From NCBI GenBank assembly GCA_016719395.1, contig JADJZF010000003.1:316176-380175 (forward strand): DNA of 64,000 nucleotides, written 5' to 3'. The notes under the pieces were generated by a model. That model did not search any database, was not told where the DNA came from, and saw only the letters and a list, made by a program, of their open reading frames with translations. The DNA is from Candidatus Amarobacter glycogenicus. Lineage in GTDB: Bacteria > Chloroflexota > Dehalococcoidia > Tepidiformales > Tepidiformaceae. Both the position numbers and the translations under genes were made by a program. How positions within the stretch are numbered: the first letter of the stretch is position 1; every line of letters starts with the position of its first letter. This document shows positions 33,656 through 41,852 of this stretch, piece after piece.

Positions 33656-35295
33656 CGACGCCACTCCTGGACGTCGGCAAAGCGCAGCGAGCTGGCGAAC
33701 AGCACCCCGGACATCACATTCTTCAAGTTATCCGGAAAGGCGTAGACCGAGTGGGGATAGGCGATGACGACGCCCGGCACCAGGTCCTGCCAGATCTCCT
33801 GGAACTGGCGGTAGCTGTCCTTCCGAGTCTCAAGGTCGTTGGTGGTGCGCCCCTTCGAGATCAGTTCATCGGCGACCGGGTCTTCGAAATTGGCGAGATT
33901 GAGTCCGGCGGTCCCCATCTGCGAGCTGTGCCAGCCGAAGTAGGGGTCCGGATCGGCGCCCTGATCCCAAACCGCGAGCGCTGCTTCGTAGCGACGTGGC
34001 ACCAGGTAGTCCAGGTGGAGCACAGTGAAGGTGGTGCTGGAAACGGCCGCCCGAATCCCGAGTGTATTCAGCTGGGCGGAAAGCTCGTTTGCGATAGCGA
34101 AGCGGACCGGATCGTTGTCGACTCGGATCGTGAAACGAAATTCCTGCCCCTCCTTCGTCAGGATCCCGGTCGACGGTGATTGCACCCAACCGGCTTCGGC
34201 CAGCAGCACCCGTGCTCGAGAAATGTCCTGGGAGACGGCGTCATACTCCTCCGTATACGCCCAGGTGCCGGGAGCGATTGGAGAGGACGACGGAGTCGCG
34301 GCGCCCACGAAATTCTTCTGAACGATCGCCTCACGGCCGATCCCGAAGGAAATCGCCTGGCGAACACGCTGATCCCGAAACAGCGTGTTCCCGGTGTTCA
34401 GGTAAAGCAACAGTTGCGAGGAGCGCTGCAGTTGAGAAGTGACCGTGTCCTTCACGCTATTCAGGTCAGACAGCTGGCCTTGGGCCGGTGAAGTGCGCAC
34501 GAACACTCCATCGAGGTCGCCCCCCTGGAGGGCGCGTGTTGCGCTGGCATCGTCGCTGAAGAACCGGAGGGTGAGACGCTGGACCCCCGGGCGCCCCAGG
34601 TGGTACCGGTCGTAGGCGACGAGCCGTGCCTCGCGCGAATCCAGGGCCTCGACTTTGTACGGGCCGGTCCCAATCGGGTTCGCGTTGAAGGTCGCGTCGC
34701 TCAACTCCCGGACGGGGATTGCGCCGAGAAGGTGCTCGGGCAGGATGCCGACCGTTGCACTCCGGGCGAGGAACGGAGCCGAGGCCTGGCGGAGGTGGAC
34801 AACGAAGGTGCGTTCATCCGGGACTTCCAGCTCGGCGCCGCGCCAGCCTTCCGCCAGGAGGCGGTCTCCGGTGAAATCGCCATCGGTAAGCGTCCGGACG
34901 GTGAAGAGCAGGTCGCGCGAGGTGACAGCGGCGCCGTCGTGCCACTGGAGGTTGCTCCGCAGTTTGAACGTGTAGGTACGGCCCTCATCGGTCACCGCGG
35001 GCAACTCGGCAAGATCTCCGAGGACCTGGCCGTCGCCAGCGATCCGCACGAGGCCGGAGAAAACCAACTGGCTGAGGTCGGCGTCCACCTCATTCGCGTT
35101 GGCGAACAGGGGGTTCACGCGTTGCCACGTGCCGGCGACACCTTCGGTGTAGCGCGATTGGTTGGTGAGGACGACGCTATCGCCGCCCGAGAGGCGCAGG
35201 GCGAGCGCACCGGCAGCCGCAAGTGCCGCAGCGATCAGGAATGCTGCAAGGATCACGGTTCGGCGCGAGTGCGCGTGTTCGCCGGGCATAGGCAA
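33652..35295 (-). CDS. Peptide/nickel ABC transporter substrate-binding protein (family 5)
   Basis: This 547-residue extracytoplasmic binding protein has an N-terminal signal or anchor helix (TVILAAFLIAAALAAAGALAL). Family motifs follow: VNPLFANANEVDADLSQLVFSGLVRI, TYTFKLRSNLQWHDGAAVTSRDLLFTVRTL, NPIGTGPYKVEAL, and LAVWDQGADPDPYFGWHSSQ near the end. No lipobox Cys is seen, so it is anchored by the helix or released. No permease genes for it are nearby; it sits in a translation/secretion cluster, 4 nt after secG, and overlaps fmt. Confidence 0.88.
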   Translation of the reverse strand: MPMPGEHAHSRRTVILAAFLIAAALAAAGALALRLSGGDSVVLTNQSRYTEGVAGTWQRVNPLFANANEVDADLSQLVFSGLVRIAGDGQVLGDLAELPAVTDEGRTYTFKLRSNLQWHDGAAVTSRDLLFTVRTLTDGDFTGDRLLAEGWRGAELEVPDERTFVVHLRQASAPFLARSATVGILPEHLLGAIPVRELSDATFNANPIGTGPYKVEALDSREARLVAYDRYHLGRPGVQRLTLRFFSDDASATRALQGGDLDGVFVRTSPAQGQLSDLNSVKDTVTSQLQRSSQLLLYLNTGNTLFRDQRVRQAISFGIGREAIVQKNFVGAATPSSSPIAPGTWAYTEEYDAVSQDISRARVLLAEAGWVQSPSTGILTKEGQEFRFTIRVDNDPVRFAIANELSAQLNTLGIRAAVSSTTFTVLHLDYLVPRRYEAALAVWDQGADPDPYFGWHSSQMGTAGLNLANFEDPVADELISKGRTTNDLETRKDSYRQFQEIWQDLVPGVVIAYPHSVYAFPDNLKNVMSGVLFASSLRFADVQEWRR

Positions 35296-35299
35296 AGTG

Positions 35300-35521
35300 T
35301 TACTTCTGCGAGTAAACGCTCAGAAAGGACACGAGTATGAACGCGAGGACCAGGAGGATCGTCGCCTGGAAGAGCGTCCGCTCGAGGCCGCGCTTTGTGC
35401 GGTAGACGGAACCGCCCGACATGCCGCCGAGCGCCGCCCCAAAGCCCGATCCCTTCACCTGGAGCAGGACGACGGCGATGAGGACGAGGGAAATCGCGAT
35501 TTGAAGGATGTTCAGAAGCAC
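35300..35521 (-). CDS. secG: Preprotein translocase subunit SecG
   Basis: This 73-residue protein has two membrane helices (LLNILQIAISLVLIAVVLLQ and LFQATILLVLAFILVSFLSVYS) joined by the conserved Gly-rich loop KGSGFGAALGGMSGGSVYRTKRGLER. This is the usual SecG plan, supporting SecYE during protein export. It lies 5 nt after yvcK, so it is in one operon with yvcK upstream and the binding protein downstream. Confidence 0.93.
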   Translation of the reverse strand: MLLNILQIAISLVLIAVVLLQVKGSGFGAALGGMSGGSVYRTKRGLERTLFQATILLVLAFILVSFLSVYSQK

Positions 35522-35526
35522 TGGCG

Positions 35527-36882
35527 TTACCGTGTAGCGACGAGCGGGGCTTCCGGAGTGGGCCGCCGCTGTTCGATAGAGCGGATGTCCCGGTTATCAT
35601 ACAGGCGCATAAGGGTAGCGGCGAGTTTCTCCGGATCGTGCCGGTACCGGTTCTCCTCCGCCACAACGTCCGCCTGAACCAGGCGTAGTCCTTCGAAAGC
35701 ACGCAACGCATCGTTGGCTATCGGTACGGCAGTCGAGTGCCACGCTTCAGGCAGCTCGGAAGCGATGTTGTTGTTCGCAAGGACGACGTTCAGGATGCCC
35801 CGGCCCGTGTGCCGCTCCAGCGTCTCGATGTGGTCGCCGACGCTGAAATTGTCGGTTTCTCCGTGCTGCGTGGCGACATTGCAGATGAACACCTTGGTCG
35901 CTGAGGTCTGGAAGAGCGCCTTCTGAATGCCGCTCACGAGCAGGTTCGGAAGCACGCTCGTGTAGAGGCTCCCGGGCCCAATGACGATGAGGTCAGCATC
36001 GAGGATCGCCTTCACCGCGTCCGGATGCGCCTCCGCATGTGCCGGGTTCAGGTAGAGGTCCCGGATGCGGGCGCCGTGCTCGGTGATGTTGTGCTCGCCA
36101 TGGACCATCTCGTCCTCGTGCGTGCGCGCGCTCAGAGTCACATCCTCCAGGGTGGATGGGAGGATGCTGCCGCGGACATTCAGGACGCGGGATGCTTCAT
36201 GGATCGCTGTTTCGAAGTTCCCGGTGACTTCGGCCATCGCCACGATGAAAAGGTTACCGAACGAATGACCTTCGAGGCCCGTTCCTTCCGTGAACCGGTA
36301 CTGGAAAAGCTTCGACATAAGCGGCTCGGCTTCGGCGAGCGCCGCGATACACTGGCGAAGGTCGCCCGGAGCAACCACGCCGAACTCCTGGCGCAGCCGG
36401 CCCGTGCTGCCGCCATCATCGGCGACGGTGACGATGGCTGTCAGGTTGCTGGTATGCCCCTTGAGCCCGCGGAGCAGTGTCGAAAGGCCCGTCCCACCGC
36501 CAATCGCGACAATGCGCGGACCGCGCTGGAGGAAGCGCTTGTTGTAGATGGTCTCAGCCAGGCCCGGTGTTTCGCTGCGATGGTCGGGCCTCACGAACGC
36601 GAAGAGCAGCGACTCGTTCAACTTGTAGATTGCAATGAGCACGGTGCTCAACGAGAGCGACATGAAGAGAAGCCCGCGGCCCCACCGGGGCATGAACTGC
36701 AGTGTGAGGTAGTAGAAGATGCCGGGCAGTTCGGCCTGCAGGTACGCTTCTTTCAGGACGTAGGCGATGCCCAGGCCCATGAGAGAGACGCCGAACAGCA
36801 GGAGCGCGAGCCACCGCTTGATGTGCATCCCCGGGTACAGCCACTTCAGGGCTGAGTGGTCGCGGATGGAGCGGAGCGTCAT
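35527..36882 (-). CDS. yvcK: YvcK / gluconeogenesis factor (CofD-like) with membrane N-terminus
   Basis: The 451-residue protein has two or three N-terminal membrane segments (about 30-105), then a CofD/YvcK domain. The latter begins RIVAIGGGTGLSTLLRGLK and continues ADDGGSTGRLRQEFGVVAPGDLRQC, GHSFGNLFI, DADLIVIGPGSLYTSVLPNLLVSGI and ICNVATQHGETDNFSVGDHIE. YvcK binds UDP-N-acetylglucosamine and affects cell shape and central carbon use in Bacillus. The membrane anchor is typical of Chloroflexota and Actinobacteria homologues. I chose the second ATG (36882) because a TACACT lies 8 nt upstream; the first ATG is within that promoter. Confidence 0.88.
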   Translation of the reverse strand: MTLRSIRDHSALKWLYPGMHIKRWLALLLFGVSLMGLGIAYVLKEAYLQAELPGIFYYLTLQFMPRWGRGLLFMSLSLSTVLIAIYKLNESLLFAFVRPDHRSETPGLAETIYNKRFLQRGPRIVAIGGGTGLSTLLRGLKGHTSNLTAIVTVADDGGSTGRLRQEFGVVAPGDLRQCIAALAEAEPLMSKLFQYRFTEGTGLEGHSFGNLFIVAMAEVTGNFETAIHEASRVLNVRGSILPSTLEDVTLSARTHEDEMVHGEHNITEHGARIRDLYLNPAHAEAHPDAVKAILDADLIVIGPGSLYTSVLPNLLVSGIQKALFQTSATKVFICNVATQHGETDNFSVGDHIETLERHTGRGILNVVLANNNIASELPEAWHSTAVPIANDALRAFEGLRLVQADVVAEENRYRHDPEKLAATLMRLYDNRDIRSIEQRRPTPEAPLVATR

Positions 36883-36890
36883 CGGTTGGG

Positions 36891-36896
36891 AGTGTA
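36891..36896 (-). promoter_or_regulatory. -10 element of the yvcK-secG operon (leaderless type)
   Basis: TACACT on the minus strand, 8 nt before the ATG at 36882. Confidence 0.5.
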
Positions 36897-36924
36897 CCAC
36901 CGCGGCGCGATATCGCTCTGAAGA

Positions 36925-38399
36925 CTAAACATTTAGCTCCTTTTCGAGCAGCCCGGTGACGACACCGGCGTTTGCCCGTCCGCGCGTTTCGCGCATGACC
37001 TGGCCGACCAGGAACTTGATGGCGGTCTCCTTGCCGGCGTGGAAATCGGCGACGGCCTTCGGATTCGCGGCAATGGCCGCCCGGACGGCTCCGAGGAGCT
37101 CATCCTCACCGCTGATCTGGGCGAGCCCGGAGTTCTCGATGATCTCTGAAGCCGGCTTGCCCGTCGCGATCATCTGCTCGAAGACTTCCTTGCCGATGGT
37201 CGAGGTCACTTTGCCCTCATCCACCAGACGAATCAGACCGGCCAGATGTTCCGGCAGAAGTGGAAACTGCTCGATGCCCTTCGCGGCCGTGTTCAGCCAG
37301 CGGCCGACTTCGCCGAGCACCCAGTTCGCCGCCAGCTTCGCCGAACGCGAAGGATCGAGACCGATCGCCCTGGCAACGGCCTCGAAGTACTCAGCCCGCT
37401 CTCGATCTTCGGTGAGACCGTCGGCCTCATGCTCTGAGAGCCCGAGCCCGATGAATCGCAGCTTTCTGGCTTCGGGAAGTTCAGGGAGCCTCGCCTGGAT
37501 CTCGCCAACGTACTTCCGGCTGAGTTTCAGGGAGGCAGGTCCGGCTCCGGGAAGTAGCGGTAGTCGTTCGCATGTTCCTTCGTGCGCTGGCTGACGGTCT
37601 CGCGTGTGTCATCCACCCAGCCGCGCGTCTCCTGCGTAATTCGCTCGCCGCGGTCCAGCATGCCGGCCTGACGAACCTCTTCGAAGGCGATGGCATCGTG
37701 AACTGCCCGGAAGCTGTTCATGTTCTTGACTTCGACCTTGGTCCCGAAAGCTTCGGCGCCGACGGGCCGGAGCGAAACGTTGGCGTCGCAACGGAAATTG
37801 CCGTCCTCCATGTTGGCCTCGCTTACGCCGATGTACCGGAGGATCTGGCGCAACCGGACGAGGTAGTCGCGGGCCTCCGCAGGCGTCCGCATATCCGGCT
37901 CGCTCACGATTTCCATGAGCGGCGTTCCCGAACGGTTGATGTCGATCAGGCTGTAGCCCTCTCCCGTGACGGCGTCGGTCCGGTGCAGCAGCCGCGCCGT
38001 GTCCTCTTCCATATGGACGCGCGTAATGCCGACGCGCCGCGGGCCAGCGCCTTCAGGGGCGATATCCAGCCAGCCGTCGCTGCACACGGGCAGGTCGTAC
38101 TGGGAGATCTGATAGCCCTTCATCAAGTCCGGATAGGGGTAGTTCTTGCGGTCGAACTTGGAGAACTCGGCGATGCGGCAATTGAGCGCAAGGCCCGTCA
38201 TGACGATGTATTCAATGGCCTGCTCGTTGATCACCGGAAGCACGCCGGGCATCCCGAGGCAGACCGGGCACACATGCGTGTTGGGGTCGGCACGGGCGTA
38301 ATCGGCACTGCAGCTGCAGAACATCTTGCTCTTGGTAATGAGCTGGCAATGAACCTCGAGGCCGATGACGGTCTCGTACCTGGTAGCAACGGCGGTCAA
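36925..38399 (-). CDS. gatB: Aspartyl/glutamyl-tRNA amidotransferase subunit B, one frameshift
   Basis: GatB converts Glu-tRNA(Gln) or Asp-tRNA(Asn) to the amide form with GatA and GatC. The first frame covers the catalytic cradle (YETVIGLEVHCQL, zinc Cys pair FCSCSADY, CPVCLGMPGVLP, SEPDMRTPAEARDYLVRLRQILRYIGVSEANMEDGNFRCDANVS) and stops after YRYFPEPDLPP. The frame with LKLSRKYVGEIQARLPELPEARK carries on to the YqeY-like C-terminus. The break is at the G3 run 37530-37532; one lost base (CCC for CCCC) is enough. The span is 1,475 nt, one short of a multiple of three, and repaired GatB has about 491 residues. I chose the TTG start because GGAGG lies 7 nt upstream. gatA and gatC are not here. 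Confidence 0.9.
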
Positions 38400-38630
38400 A
38401 CAGCATCCTCCACCGGATCGCAAGACCAGTATCGAGCCGAACGCCTGAAGACGAAAGGCCGTGCGGGAGTCAGAGCGGGCGCGCTCGACAGGGCAGGGAC
38501 CGAGCGCGGCAAGGGCTCGTGGTCCGCAATTGGGCAGCGCGGCACAATCCCAACCGTCCCGATCGCACCGCCCTATCCGCCTGGACCTCGCGCCGCACCA
38601 GTTCGTGATTCTCGAATAGAGGCAGCCGGG

Positions 38631-39689
38631 CTAAACGACGAAAATGGCCCGGCCGTCGCCGGCTGCCTTCACTCGCCCGATCCGCCAGAGCGGGACTCCA
38701 TCCCTGGCGAAGGCCGCTTCGAGCACGCTTGACTTCCTCGGCGACGCGGCGAGGAGCAGCCCACCCGACGTCTGCGGGTCGAAGAGTAACGCAGCCACAT
38801 CTGGGTCGACGCCATCGGCAAAACGGACATGCGGCCCGGCCCAGTCCCGATTCCGGCCCTCACCGCCGGTGTGCACACCCATCCGTGAGCACTCCAGGGC
38901 GCCCGGGAGGAACGGCAGAGCCTTCGAATCCAGCGTCACGGCCACTTCGGACCGGGAAACCATCTCCCACAAGTGGCCCAGCAGCCCGAAGCCCGTGATA
39001 TCCGTCGCCGCGTGGACCCGCGCTTCGCGTGCCAGGTGGCTGGCATGCCGGTTGAGCCGCAGCATGGATTCGGTCGCCGCTTCGACCCATGCCCTGCCGG
39101 CTTTGCCCTCGCGTTGGGCCGAAAGGATGGTCCCGGTGCCGATCGGTTTCGTCAGGTAGAGCGAATCCCCCGGCCGCAGCCCGGCCTTCGAGAAGAGCCG
39201 CCCGGGGTGGACGAGGCCGAGCACGCTGAGCCCGTACTTCGGTTCGTTATCCCAGACTGTGTGGCCTCCCGCGATCACGGCCCCGGCTTCGCGGACCTTC
39301 TCGGCGCCGCCCCGGAGGATCGCGGTCTGGACTTCGGTTGGAAGATCCTCCGGAAAGGCCGCGATGTTCAGTGCGAGTACGACCTCGCCGCCCATCGCGT
39401 ACACATCGGACATGGCGTTGGCGGCCGCGATGGCGCCGTAGGTGTGCGGGTCGTCGACCACGGGCGCGAAGAAGTCGAGGGTCACCACGACGGCGGTGCT
39501 GGCGTTGATGCGGTAGACGGCGGCATCGTCGGGCACGCCAAGGCCGACCAGCACGTTTTCGTGGTTGGCCGCATCGAACAGACCGGTCAGCGGCGACAGC
39601 ACCTGCGCCAGGGCCTCGGGCCCCGCCTTGGATGCTCAACCACCGCAGGTGGTCAGCTCGGTCATGCGGAAGAGTTCTTCACGCGTCAC
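38631..39689 (-). CDS. selD: Selenide, water dikinase with in-frame UGA (probable selenocysteine)
   Basis: The open frame stops at a TGA (39638-39636) that lies exactly at the catalytic position of SelD. Read through, the N-terminus is MTRELFRMTELTTCGG-U-ASKAGPEALAQVL, with Cys15 and Sec18, like the CGG-C/U-A-x-K motif in the family. The rest is standard: GVPDDAAVYRINASTAVVVTLDFFAPVVDDPHTYGAIAAANAMSDVYAMGG, GGHTVWDNEPKYGLSVLGLV and ATDITGFGLLGH. It makes selenophosphate from selenide and ATP, the Se donor for Sec-tRNA. The full length of 352 residues is normal. The GTG at 39689 has TACGCT 8 nt upstream. A short hairpin follows the UGA. selA, selB and the Sec tRNA are not in this window. Confidence 0.9.
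39611..39638 (-). promoter_or_regulatory. Candidate bacterial SECIS hairpin after the selD UGA
   Basis: On the minus strand, bases 13-25 after the UGA can fold GGGCC-CGA-GGCCC (39623-39611), a five-pair stem extended by a G-U pair. Bacterial SECIS elements sit in this position. The loop (CGA) is small, and its match to the SelB loop consensus has not been tested. Confidence 0.4.
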
Positions 39690-39697
39690 CGTTGCAA

Positions 39698-39703
39698 AGC
39701 GTA
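39698..39703 (-). promoter_or_regulatory. -10 element of selD (leaderless type)
   Basis: TACGCT on the minus strand, 8 nt before the GTG at 39689. Confidence 0.4.
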
Positions 39704-39807
39704 GACGGTTTCGCCGGCGAAGATCTCGGACGACGCCCGCCCTGACGGCGCCGGGCGGGGATGAACCAGCGGCGGCCCCCCGGACTGACACCCGCCCGGC
39801 GAGCGGC

Positions 39808-39813
39808 GATACT
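39808..39813 (+). promoter_or_regulatory. -10 element of the nuclease-like gene (leaderless type)
   Basis: GATACT stands 7 nt before the ATG at 39821. Confidence 0.4.
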
Positions 39814-39820
39814 GGAATCG

Positions 39821-40693
39821 ATGTCCGACAACCTGTTCACCATGCTCTCGGCCTTCCGCCAGGGCTCCGCGGCCACACCCTTCGAGAACTACTGCACCAC
39901 CGGCCTCGCCTACTTCCTCAAGCGCGGCCACCGCATGCTGCAGGCGCTCATTTCGCACGCCGCCGGGGCCGGCACCGAGGAGCTGGTGCTGGTCGAAGTC
40001 CAGCCCCGGATGGCCGACGCCGGCGTCGCCGACCTCCTTCTCACCTACGAAGGCGGCCGCCGCGTCCTCGTCGAGGTGCAGATCGGGTCCGGCGCCGACG
40101 AGAGCTTGCTGCCCGCCTTCCAATCCGTGGCGCGCCAGTGGAGCGAGAAGCCAGCCTTCCTCATGCTCGGCCTGCGCGCGGAAGGCGTCCTGCCGCCGTG
40201 GGCGCCGGTCACCTGGAACGAAGTCCTCGAGGCGCTGGACGGCGACCCGGACCCGGTAGCCATCGAGTTCAGCGAATTCGTCCTGCGCGACATCCTCGGC
40301 CTCGGAGAGGTCCCGCTGGAGGAGGCGCTAAGCACGAACCGTCTCTACGCCCTCGGCGGCGGCGCGGTGCGTCGGTTCTTCGGCGACGGAGCGCGTTATG
40401 TGAACAGTGCCTCGCGCCCGATGCACGGCCAGTACCGCTACCTGGGGACGACCTTCTCGCCCGGCGGCGGCGACATGAACTACTGGATCGGCTTCGTGAA
40501 CGAGACGATCCCGCTGGGCGAGCACTACCACCTGATGCTGGCGAGCAAGGAGAAGTCATTGCTCTTCCCGGCGGAACAGCCGCGGGCCACGGGCGACTGG
40601 AAATGGCCGCACTGGACGGGGATGGGCCGGGTTGTCCGGCCGGTGACGCCAGCGATGTACGAGGGGTTGCTGGAGCGGACGAAGCGGAAGTAG
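39821..40693 (+). CDS. PD-(D/E)XK nuclease-like protein with extra C-terminal domain
   Basis: This 290-residue protein has an N-terminal nuclease-like fold. The helix with Glu22 in TPFENYCTTGLAYFLKRG resembles the conserved Glu helix of PDDEXK_4 nucleases. Then VADLLLTYEGGRRVLVEVQIGSG carries Asp71, Glu85 and Gln87 as the D...E-x-Q metal triad. After about residue 165 comes an unknown domain (GGGAVRRFFGDGARYVNSAS...YRYLGTTFSPGGGDMNYWIGFVNETIPLGEHYHLMLASKEKS). Such proteins are often stand-alone defence or restriction-like genes. Here no partner is adjacent; selD diverges from it and a repeat-filled gap follows. I chose the ATG at 39821 because of the upstream GATACT. Confidence 0.65.
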   Translation: MSDNLFTMLSAFRQGSAATPFENYCTTGLAYFLKRGHRMLQALISHAAGAGTEELVLVEVQPRMADAGVADLLLTYEGGRRVLVEVQIGSGADESLLPAFQSVARQWSEKPAFLMLGLRAEGVLPPWAPVTWNEVLEALDGDPDPVAIEFSEFVLRDILGLGEVPLEEALSTNRLYALGGGAVRRFFGDGARYVNSASRPMHGQYRYLGTTFSPGGGDMNYWIGFVNETIPLGEHYHLMLASKEKSLLFPAEQPRATGDWKWPHWTGMGRVVRPVTPAMYEGLLERTKRK

Positions 40694-40929
40694 CTCTGGG
40701 CTGCGGAGCGGGATCCGGCGAGTACCTTTGGGGCCGTGGCCGACAGGGCGCGCGCTTGCGGGGAGCGGTGATCCCGCGCCGGGGGTTTCGCGCGCACTTC
40801 TTTTTTCCGACCACTTCAAGTGGTCACAAGTAGTCCGCTCAGATTCGGAACGTGCGACTACTTCCTGACCAGTTGCCACCTGTTGGGCGACTTCTTGCGC
40901 CGCGCGAGTGGTGACCTGTTGCGTGGCCG

Positions 40930-40973
40930 CCCTCACCCCCCAACCCCCTCTCCCAAGCCTGGGAGAGGGGGAG
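40930..40973. repeat. Intergenic copy of the C/G hairpin repeat
   Basis: CCCTCACCCCCCAA precedes a perfect 11-bp stem (40944-40954 with 40961-40971) and a 6-nt loop AAGCCT. It is the cleanest of the three copies; the others lie inside imuB (2396) and dnaE2 (8647). Confidence 0.85.
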
Positions 40974-41278
40974 CCAAGGCGACGGAGTGCGTGCCCGGCG
41001 AGTTTGTGCAAGGAGATGCGGCCCATGGGGTTGAGGTTGCGCGGGGGAGGTGCGGAGCTGGAAGGGCCGGTCGGCGCGGGGAGCGCCCTCGTCCCCGGCG
41101 GCCTTTCCCGACTCGTTCCTGGCGGGCGAGAGGGAGCGCCGTTCACGGGGTACGGCGAGTACCCTTTCTTGGGCGATGGTCAACGGGGCGCCCGCTCGCG
41201 GGGGGCCGTGCTCCCGCGCCGGGGGCTTCGCGTTTTCCGGGGGGCGGGCCGGCATCGACCGGCACCCAAGAAACAGGG

Positions 41279-41451
41279 GTTGAGAGCATGGCCGGCGACC
41301 GGGCGAAGTCCGGGTTGCGCATGGCGCGAGCGGCGACGGAGCGCCGCGACTCCACGGGGTGCGGTGTGGGGCGAGCGTCTGCGTGAAACGGAGAGCCTCC
41401 CGCGCGGGAGCACGGGGTCCCGCGAGCGGGCGGGCTGGTGAACGTAGCTGC
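41279..41451. repeat. Direct repeat, copy 1 (173 bp)
   Basis: This copy is about 97% identical by eye to 41578-41750 (offset 299 bp). Near its end, CGCGGGA and TCCCGCG (41403-41409, 41418-41424) form a hairpin with an 8-nt loop. The same terminal part occurs in inverted orientation at 41187-41232. Confidence 0.85.
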
Positions 41452-41577
41452 ATCAAATTCCCGCGCGGGGCGCGACACCCACTCGCTGACGATCTCAGGC
41501 GATGCAACACACCGAAACTCGTGAGGATCTCCTGACCCGACACAGTCTCCCCTTTCTCTCAAGCCCGGGAGACAGGA

Positions 41578-41750
41578 GTTGAGAGCATGGCCGGCGACGG
41601 GGCGAAGTCCGGGTTGCGCATGGCGCGAGCGGCGACGGAGCGCCGCGACTCCACGGGGTGCGGTGTGGGGCGAGCGTGTGCGGGAAACGGAGAGCCTCCC
41701 GCGCGGGAGCACGGGGTCCCGCGAGCGGGCAGGCGGGTGAACGTAGCCGC
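41578..41750. repeat. Direct repeat, copy 2 (173 bp)
   Basis: Second copy of the same unit, differing from copy 1 at about half a dozen positions. The roughly 125 bp between the copies are unique. Confidence 0.85.
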
Positions 41751-41852
41751 AGCAGATCCCCGCGTTTTCGCCCCTAACCGGGGCCTTTGCTACCCTCGAA
41801 CTTCAGCCGCCGTTTCGCGCGGCGCCCCATCTTCTCCCCACGGATTTTGCCC

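Larger units (their letters stand above)
40694..41852. other. Repeat-rich intergenic region without a convincing gene
   Basis: No open frame here looks like a known protein. The long frames are shadow frames of GC-rich repeats on both strands. The segment holds a C/G hairpin repeat (40930-40973), two near-identical 173-bp direct copies (41279, 41578), and shorter inverted relatives (40752-40796 and 41187-41232). There is also one 17-bp palindrome, GACCACTTCAAGTGGTC (40809-40825), and no visible promoter for the downstream carboxyltransferase. Confidence 0.75.

Noticed and set aside
37527..37550. The TGA at the end of the first gatB part as a possible selenocysteine codon.
   Set aside because: GatB has no Cys/Sec there. 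The homologous protein continues in a different frame, which needs a frameshift, not readthrough.
38400..38630. The 231-nt gap between gatB and selD as a tRNA or riboswitch.
   Set aside because: I see no cloverleaf, T-loop sequence or conserved riboswitch core; nothing is supported there.
41279..41750. The two 173-bp direct repeats as a CRISPR array.
   Set aside because: There are only two copies, they are far too long, and no cas gene is present.
40820..41786. Several open frames of 80-230 codons in the repeat region.
   Set aside because: They lie in repeats, exist in many frames at once, and match no family; the repeated units explain them.
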